From: Candidatus Cloacimonadota bacterium
Lineage (GTDB): Bacteria > Cloacimonadota > Cloacimonadia > Cloacimonadales > Cloacimonadaceae
Reading direction: 5' to 3'
DNA length: 33,325 nt
Assembly: GCA_017995405.1 (NCBI GenBank)
Contig: JAGOIY010000005.1
Coordinates: 1 to 33,325, forward strand
Part shown: piece after piece, positions 31,887 to 33,325 of the stretch
Position numbering within the stretch: the stretch's first letter is position 1
How the letters are laid out: every line of letters starts with the position of its first letter
Notes under the pieces: generated by a model
What the model was told of the DNA's origin: nothing
Seen by the model: the letters and a program-made list of their open reading frames with translations, nothing else
Databases searched by the model: none
Made by a program: the position numbers and the translations under genes

Positions 31887-32945
31887 ATGGAAGAAAAACA
31901 CCTCAGATTCTTCAAAGATCTCGTTTCCGCTCCCAGTCCATCCGGATTCGAAGCTCCCGCCCAGAAGGTAGCCCGCTCCTTCATGGCTCCCTATGCCGAT
32001 GAGATTCGCTCGGACGTCAACGGCAATCTGATCGCCGTCAAGAACGGCAGCGGCAAGCTGAAAGTAATGGTGGTGGGCCATGCGGACGAAATCGGCTTTA
32101 TCATCAATCATATCGACGAACAGGGCTATGTGTATGTCAAGACCCTGGGCGGCTTCGACGTCAACCTCCTGCCCGGCCTCAGAGTGGACATCTATCATGA
32201 TGGCAATCTCGTGCGCGGCATCATAGGCCGCAAGCCCATCCACATGATGCGCGGTGAGGAAGGCAGCCCCAAGCTCAAGCTTGAAGACCTCTGGATAGAC
32301 ATCGGCGCTTCCAGCAGGGAAGATGCCCTCAAGCGTGTCGCCATTGGAGACATCGCCACCTACAACAGCCATTTCGAGATGCTTTCCGAAGACCTCGTGG
32401 TCACCAAAGCCACGGACAATAAAGTGGGCGTCTATGTGGCCGCCAGAGTGATGCAGGAACTGGCCAAAAAGAAGCTCAAGGCCAACTACTACGCTGTCTG
32501 CTCCGTGGGTGAGGAAACCACCATGAAAGGAGCTGGGACCAGTGCCTTCCAGATTGAACCGGACATCGCCATCGCCGTGGATGTGACCTTCACTTCCGAT
32601 ATTCCCGGGGCCGACAAACGGGTGTTTGGAGACGTCGCTCTGGGCAAAGGCCCCACCCTCAGTATCGGGGCGGCCTTGCATCCAGTGATCAAAGACCGGC
32701 TCATTCAGGCTGCCGAAAAGCTTAAACTGCCCTATCAGATAGAGATAGCACCCGGAAGAACGGGCACGGACGCCGACGCCATTCACGCTCTGAGAGCGGG
32801 CGCGGCCACTGCCGTGATTGGTATTCCAAACCGCTATATGCATTCCCCCAATGAGGTTATCTCTCTCAGCGATCTCGATAACGCCGTCAAAATGACCGCC
32901 GCCTTCATTGCCGCCCTGGATGACAAGATCGTTCTGACGCGCTAG
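31887..32945 (+). CDS. M42-family aminopeptidase (glutamyl aminopeptidase/TET-like)
   Basis: M42 peptidases are dinuclear-metal aminopeptidases that form large tetrahedral (TET) assemblies and degrade peptides in the cytoplasm. The 352-residue protein has the metal and catalytic residues in place: His65 and Asp67 ('VGHADEIGF'), bridging Asp177 ('ATDNKVG'), Glu209-Glu210 ('SVGEET'), Asp232 ('AVDVT') and His319 ('YMHSPNEVI'). A GAGAGGA site lies upstream of the ATG. It closes the nadE-to-peptidase block and fits a life on peptides and amino acids alongside IorAB. Exact residue specificity is unknown. Confidence 0.95.
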   Translation: MEEKHLRFFKDLVSAPSPSGFEAPAQKVARSFMAPYADEIRSDVNGNLIAVKNGSGKLKVMVVGHADEIGFIINHIDEQGYVYVKTLGGFDVNLLPGLRVDIYHDGNLVRGIIGRKPIHMMRGEEGSPKLKLEDLWIDIGASSREDALKRVAIGDIATYNSHFEMLSEDLVVTKATDNKVGVYVAARVMQELAKKKLKANYYAVCSVGEETTMKGAGTSAFQIEPDIAIAVDVTFTSDIPGADKRVFGDVALGKGPTLSIGAALHPVIKDRLIQAAEKLKLPYQIEIAPGRTGTDADAIHALRAGAATAVIGIPNRYMHSPNEVISLSDLDNAVKMTAAFIAALDDKIVLTR

Positions 32946-32971
32946 ATTCACAGCTCAACTCTCACCCTCAG

Positions 32972-33020
32972 GAGTGCCCTCCCGCCAAATAATCGTTGAC
33001 GGCTGGGCACTCTTGAATTT
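32972..33020 (+). terminator. Terminator after the M42 peptidase gene
   Basis: GAGTGCCC (32972-32979) pairs with GGGCACTC (33005-33012), with a GCC/GGC inner pair, enclosing an AT-rich loop. It is followed by TTGAATTTT, a weak T-rich tail. Confidence 0.7.
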
Positions 33021-33082
33021 TCTGGCTCAAAATCACCGTTATGCTGTTAACAACCTAATAAGCATGCCATAAAGGAGCTATC

Positions 33083-33259
33083 ATGGCCAAGAATCATCGC
33101 GGAAAAGGCATCAAAACCCTTGCCAACCACGGTCGCGGAGAATGCCCGTCCTGCCATCGCGACGGCGTTAAACTGCTATATGATATCAAGGCGGGAGACA
33201 AGACCTTCAAGGTCTGCAAAGTCTGCAAAGCCATCCCTGCCGACAAACTGGGCGCCTGA
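33083..33259 (+). CDS. Small double-CxxC zinc-ribbon-like basic protein (58 residues)
   Basis: A 58-codon gene with an AAAGGAG site (33071-33077) 5 bases before its ATG. The product begins MAKNHRGKGIKTL, is rich in Lys, Arg and His in its first 20 residues, then carries CPSC (Cys21, Cys24) and CKVC (Cys45, Cys48), a spacing that fits a four-Cys zinc ribbon. It stands between two terminators and so is probably its own short transcript. Short basic zinc ribbons of this kind often bind RNA or ribosomes; I recall similar proteins in spirochaetes but cannot verify it here. Its function is unknown. Confidence 0.85.
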   Translation: MAKNHRGKGIKTLANHGRGECPSCHRDGVKLLYDIKAGDKTFKVCKVCKAIPADKLGA

Positions 33260-33279
33260 TCCCAGGTCCTGCTTGAAAA

Positions 33280-33325
33280 GCCCGCTAAGATCTGTTTCCA
33301 GATAGTATAGCGGGCTTCGTTTTTT
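33280..33325 (+). terminator. Strong rho-independent terminator at the window end
   Basis: GCCCGCTA (33280-33287) pairs with TAGCGGGC (33308-33315), with an inner ATCTG/CAGAT stem and a short TTTC loop, followed by TTCGTTTTTT. It closes the small zinc-ribbon gene. AAAA before the stem makes it partly bidirectional. Confidence 0.92.

Noticed and set aside
31437-32951. 504-codon minus-strand open frame opposite the cupin and M42 peptidase genes
   Set aside because: Both sense genes have complete metal-binding motifs; the antisense frame is a by-product of codon bias.

Overview
The window reads as the chromosome of an anaerobic, Gram-negative-type bacterium of the FCB group, most likely a Cloacimonadota (WWE1) lineage. 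This is inferred from the gene mix, not from a marker gene: a [FeFe]-hydrogenase maturase (HydE), an indolepyruvate:ferredoxin oxidoreductase (IorAB), a patatin fused to a BamA-type barrel, an EnvC-like divisome protein, and secreted proteins ending in FlgD/T9SS-type Ig-like tails. Nearly all of it is single-copy housekeeping and envelope genes. I see no prophage, insertion sequence, CRISPR array or rRNA.

Region 1 (1-12006) is one long run of minus-strand genes. In transcription order they are an EnvC-like protein with a degenerate LytM domain, a YrdC/Sua5-LMW tyrosine phosphatase fusion, purL, a LiaF-like membrane protein, a patatin-POTRA-barrel protein, a Sel1-repeat protein, hydE, ybaB, recR, ribE and a surface lipoprotein cut by the window edge. 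Gaps are small and several genes overlap, so translational coupling is common.

Region 2 (12007-24354) runs on the plus strand. A divergent intergenic region is followed by iorA-iorB, a 998-residue secreted CapA-like protein, then xseA. xseA is coupled to a surface-polysaccharide set: a GHL10 glycoside hydrolase-like lipoprotein or secreted protein, a Wzx-type flippase and two glycosyltransferases.

Region 3 (24379-28110) is minus strand: a COG2509-type FAD oxidoreductase, tRNA-Phe with its own terminator, a gene-poor stretch of about 0.9 kb holding a striking 45-bp palindrome built of 11-bp phased half-sites, and a dGTPase-like HD phosphohydrolase (dgt).

Region 4 (28342-33325) is plus strand: nadE, a Cys-rich TPR protein and ribD overlap one another, followed by a cupin, an M42 aminopeptidase, a terminator, a 58-residue double-CxxC protein and a strong final terminator. 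The riboflavin genes ribE and ribD lie in separate transcription units about 28 kb apart.

The least ordinary items are the 26.15-kb phased palindrome, the YrdC-phosphatase fusion, the small zinc-ribbon gene flanked by terminators, the Cys-rich TPR protein between nadE and ribD, and an IorA without its ferredoxin domain. I found nothing that clearly amounts to a complete new defence or mobile system.
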